Below are positions 60,986-64,000 of a stretch of DNA of 64,000 bases, piece by piece; position 1 is the stretch's first letter, and every line of letters begins with the position of its first letter. Made by a program: the position numbers and the translations under genes. Source of the DNA: Thunnus maccoyii (taxonomy: Eukaryota > Chordata > Actinopteri > Scombriformes > Scombridae); NCBI RefSeq assembly GCF_910596095.1, contig NC_056536.1, positions 18,213,291 through 18,277,290 on the forward strand, given 5' to 3'. Below the pieces are notes generated by a model. It did no database searches, was not told the DNA's origin, and saw nothing but the letters and a program-made list of their open reading frames with translations.

Positions 60986-63900
60986 CTGTTAAAAGAGGAG
61001 ACGTAAGACAACAACGAAACAAACAACAGACAGACACAGAGTGAGGAATGCAAGATAAGCGGTGAGACAGAACAAATCCAAAGATCCAGAGATGTAACTA
61101 GGGACAGTAGGACAAATAACACCAAACAAACTTGAAACACACCCATTTGGATTAACTGGGTAACTTTGAGCCAATTGAAAGAAGATAAGGCCTCTATGAG
61201 ACACTGGCATGAAAGAATGAGGGCTGTTGCTTAAAATTCAGTGGCTTAATGTGGGCTTCAGGTTTCCACCATAATGATAAGATGAGGTGTAATATTTGAT
61301 ATATTATATATTTTAATAAATGCCCACAGCTTTATGTTGGACAAAAGCAGCATTGCAATTTCTGATAAAACAATTAACTATTTGATATCTAATTGGACAA
61401 TTACAAGAGGGATTTAGTAAAAGGTGTTAAAAGACTTATTTATTTAACAAATTAATTCACATGCACATAAATCAAATTACAAAAATGATTTAAAATAACT
61501 AATTAAAACAGTAAAGATGTGAACATTTAAACATAAAATGGTAATAAATAGATGAATCCAAAAATAAGTATTTAAAAAGGGAAATAAAAGATTTTCTTCC
61601 GATTTGAATTTTGATTTAGTGTTTGATTGCTATTATCTGTTTCTCTACGTCATTACACTGCATTCTGCAAAATTTTGGTAATCTGCCATGCCGACATGAG
61701 TGTTTCTTCGGTTATCTATTAATAACTGTTTGATTTAATCCATATACTGATGGATTGATTTATGAATGATTAATAATATCTTATTAATGCCAGTTTACAT
61801 ATATTGTTCAATTAAATATCAATACCTGAATTAGTTAATCATTTTAGCTATTTTATTGATAACATTGTTCATTCCAGTTCACAGTGGTCTGTTTCAGTAT
61901 TGCATGTTACACTCATTACTGTCTATAAAATGCATGTCTACCCTTTAGTCAGCCAGAAAGACAGACATGACATCATATCGCTCGATTAGAAGGCTTTGCA
62001 TTGCACTCTGAGCTTAGGCTTAAGGAAATCCAGCCTTTACACATAGCCAGCAAGTTGTGGCACATTTGTCAGTCTGTCTTGTAGGATGATTGATGGGAAC
62101 GTGAGGCTCACTGCCATATTATGTTGAATGTAAGACAATGACTTCACCATTACACGATTATGATTGTAAAAACAACAGAATAATCGCGGTAAGATACGTG
62201 ACCTCAGCGCAAGAAAAGAGGAAGCCTCAAAAGGTGAGTAAAGTACCATCAGGCTGGATAAAAAGGCCGTAAAGGGTCAGTTCACCTAAAACACACAAAA
62301 ACAATTTTTTCTCTTTGCCTACTCCAAGTACTATCAAGCCAAGCCGACTGACTCAGTTTTATGTGTTGAGGTTTTCAAGTGTCTGCCTCTGAAACTACTA
62401 CTGCCGCTCTAATACAAGACAGATACCGATCAGTTTGTACTACTTAAGACTTTGACAAAACATGTTTTCCAGACACAGTGTTTGTCATTACAATCTACAG
62501 AACTCGCTGTGGACAGTTTTTACAGTTGATTTCTGTAGCAGAAAGCAGTTCCAGTTTTTTTGCACCCTGAATAAGGCATAGCTGAAACGTCCATGGATTT
62601 TACTCGCTTTTGCCGAACGTAGAAACTGAAAGAATAACATCTTCAAGAGGATTTTGACTGATTTTAATGAACAAAATCTTCTTTGGATGAGAAAACTCTT
62701 GCTGGTTAAGCGAAATGTTTTTTTTTTCCCTTAACCTTCAGTTGCTTGAGCACCATGAATGAAAATCCAGTCACCTCCATCGTGTTGGGGCAGCAGCAGA
62801 AGGTGTCAGAGGCCGACGTCTCAAAACCTCGGCACATAAAACAAAAACTATCTGAATGGCTTGACAGCTATAATGATAAGTGAGAATATGTGTTTTTGTT
62901 ATCTTTGTTGACCTGGCCCATTCACCATCACAGGCCAGAACTGATCCTTGTCGTTATCAGAATATGCTCAGGTGAGGTTCCAACGAATGGCTGCAACACT
63001 ATCGCACAGTAAGTTAAATACAACAGTATGTTACTCATCATGATGAACTTGGGAGCCGTCTGATAACCTCAGGGGTGTGTGCAACTCTAACCTTGATGTT
63101 GTTCTTTTTATTGTTCAACATTTGTCTACGTTCATGTTAATTTTTTTCTATAGATCAATGAGTTTGCCTTAAATAATGACTATGCAAAAAAAAAAAAAAA
63201 AAAAAAAAATGAATAAAGAGTTAAAGGGGCAAACCAAATTGAAAAGTAAATCAATTTTAAAACTTTCAGGGATCAGAGATGATAAATCATTCAGATCTTC
63301 AATTTTTAAAATAAATGCTGCATTTAAAGACCATACAGTTATGTTAAAGTGTAAGAAATAACAGCTGATTTAGGGCCTTTAACACGCCCATTAACATACG
63401 TTTAAGCAGCACTTTCTCTTTTGTTTTCTGGGATTGAATGTTACCTTGTTTATGCCTCTCAAATGGATTATATTTTTCTATCTGTGCCTTTAAATCCCAA
63501 TCATTTGATGAAGGCCAATCTAAAGCAGGCCACAGGTGTCCTTGTCGTGTGCGCTACAAATTTCACAATCATTTGAAGCGTTGAAAGTGACAGCAAGGCC
63601 ATAAAACTGTCTACACTTTGCCTACTTTTCAACCACCAGATCTCAACTCCACAAGAATCCTGCAACACATTTCACAAAATAGAAAAATGTGTTGTTTCTC
63701 AATTTTACTGGATCTTTATTACGCCTATTGCAGTAATGTCACACACCAGAAAGACTAAAATGTAATTTTCATAATGTGTGTGTGGGTCTTTGTGAGCCCT
63801 TGGGCTGAATTCCAAACTCACAGAGAACAAAACAGCTCTGACGCGCTCAGAGTGAGTTGGACCTGACTGAAAGTCTCAAAGCGCCGTTTAGCAGACCTCA

Positions 63901-64000
63901 CAAGAACAAAACTTATTGTTCAACAGCAGCCAAGGGTCACATTTCACACCGGGAGTGGGCGACGTTTTCCCGCACAATAATCAATATCAGTAAAAGCCAA
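60986..64000. other. probable first intron of pkp1 and upstream sequence
   Basis: No pkp1 N-terminal coding exon was recognised on the minus strand here, so it is probably beyond the right edge. The region is AT-rich, with a possible MITE start (AAAGGGTCAGTTCACC at about 62271) and a 24-base A run (63186-63209). A 41-codon plus-strand frame at 62756-62881 matches nothing known. Confidence 0.5.
63186..63209 (+). repeat. poly(A) tract, 24 bases
   Basis: An uninterrupted A run followed by TGAATAAAG. It could be the tail of an inserted retro-element, but no recognisable body precedes it. Confidence 0.9.

Noticed and set aside
62756-62881. Small plus-strand gene, 41 codons, starting MNENPVTSIVLG
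   Set aside because: Too short, matches nothing I know, and lies in a probable pkp1 intron with no splice support.

Overview
This window looks like nuclear DNA from a teleost fish, probably a spiny-rayed (percomorph-like) species. It has compact multi-exon vertebrate genes with GT-AG introns, many CA/CT microsatellites, and short DNA-transposon families of the kind common in fish genomes. The species cannot be named from the sequence. There is no prokaryotic gene, CRISPR array or rRNA, and no tRNA was recognised. Exon boundaries were placed by reading splice sites, reading frames and family similarity by eye; no search was run.

Layout, left to right. (1) 7-3232 (+): the 3' end of a HECT-type E3 ubiquitin ligase gene of the G2E3-like group expanded in fish. 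It is cut by the window's left edge. (2) 5.6-14.9 kb (+): csrp1 (two-LIM muscle/cytoskeletal protein, 193 aa). (3) 16.6-19.0 kb (+): phlda3 (PH-domain-only Akt antagonist), with a near-perfect p53-type site upstream. (4) 22.0-26.4 kb (+): tnni1 (slow skeletal troponin I, 188 aa). (5) 28.1-36.3 kb (+): lad1 (ladinin-1, 455 aa). (6) 36.5-44.7 kb (+): tnnt2 (cardiac troponin T, 301 aa). (7) About 46/50-61 kb (-): pkp1 (plakophilin-1, armadillo repeats). Its first coding exon lies beyond the right edge and its last exon is uncertain.

The order csrp1-phlda3-tnni1-lad1-tnnt2-pkp1, with only pkp1 on the opposite strand, is what is known for human 1q32.1 (read in reverse). The block therefore seems to have kept order and orientation since the fish-tetrapod split. 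It mixes two tissue programmes: striated muscle (csrp1, tnni1, tnnt2) and epithelial junction/keratinocyte genes (lad1, pkp1), plus the p53-responsive phlda3.

Intergenic and intronic DNA holds several non-autonomous DNA elements. These include a hAT-type MITE with a perfect 8-bp target duplication, a dead Tc1/mariner copy flanked by TA, a three-copy long-inverted-repeat foldback family, and perfect short hairpins. I found no convincing new biological system. The most useful leads are the putative p53 site at phlda3, the compact CArG/MCAT/GATA cluster at tnnt2, the altered zinc-ligand spacing in LIM2 of csrp1, and the unresolved 3' end of pkp1.
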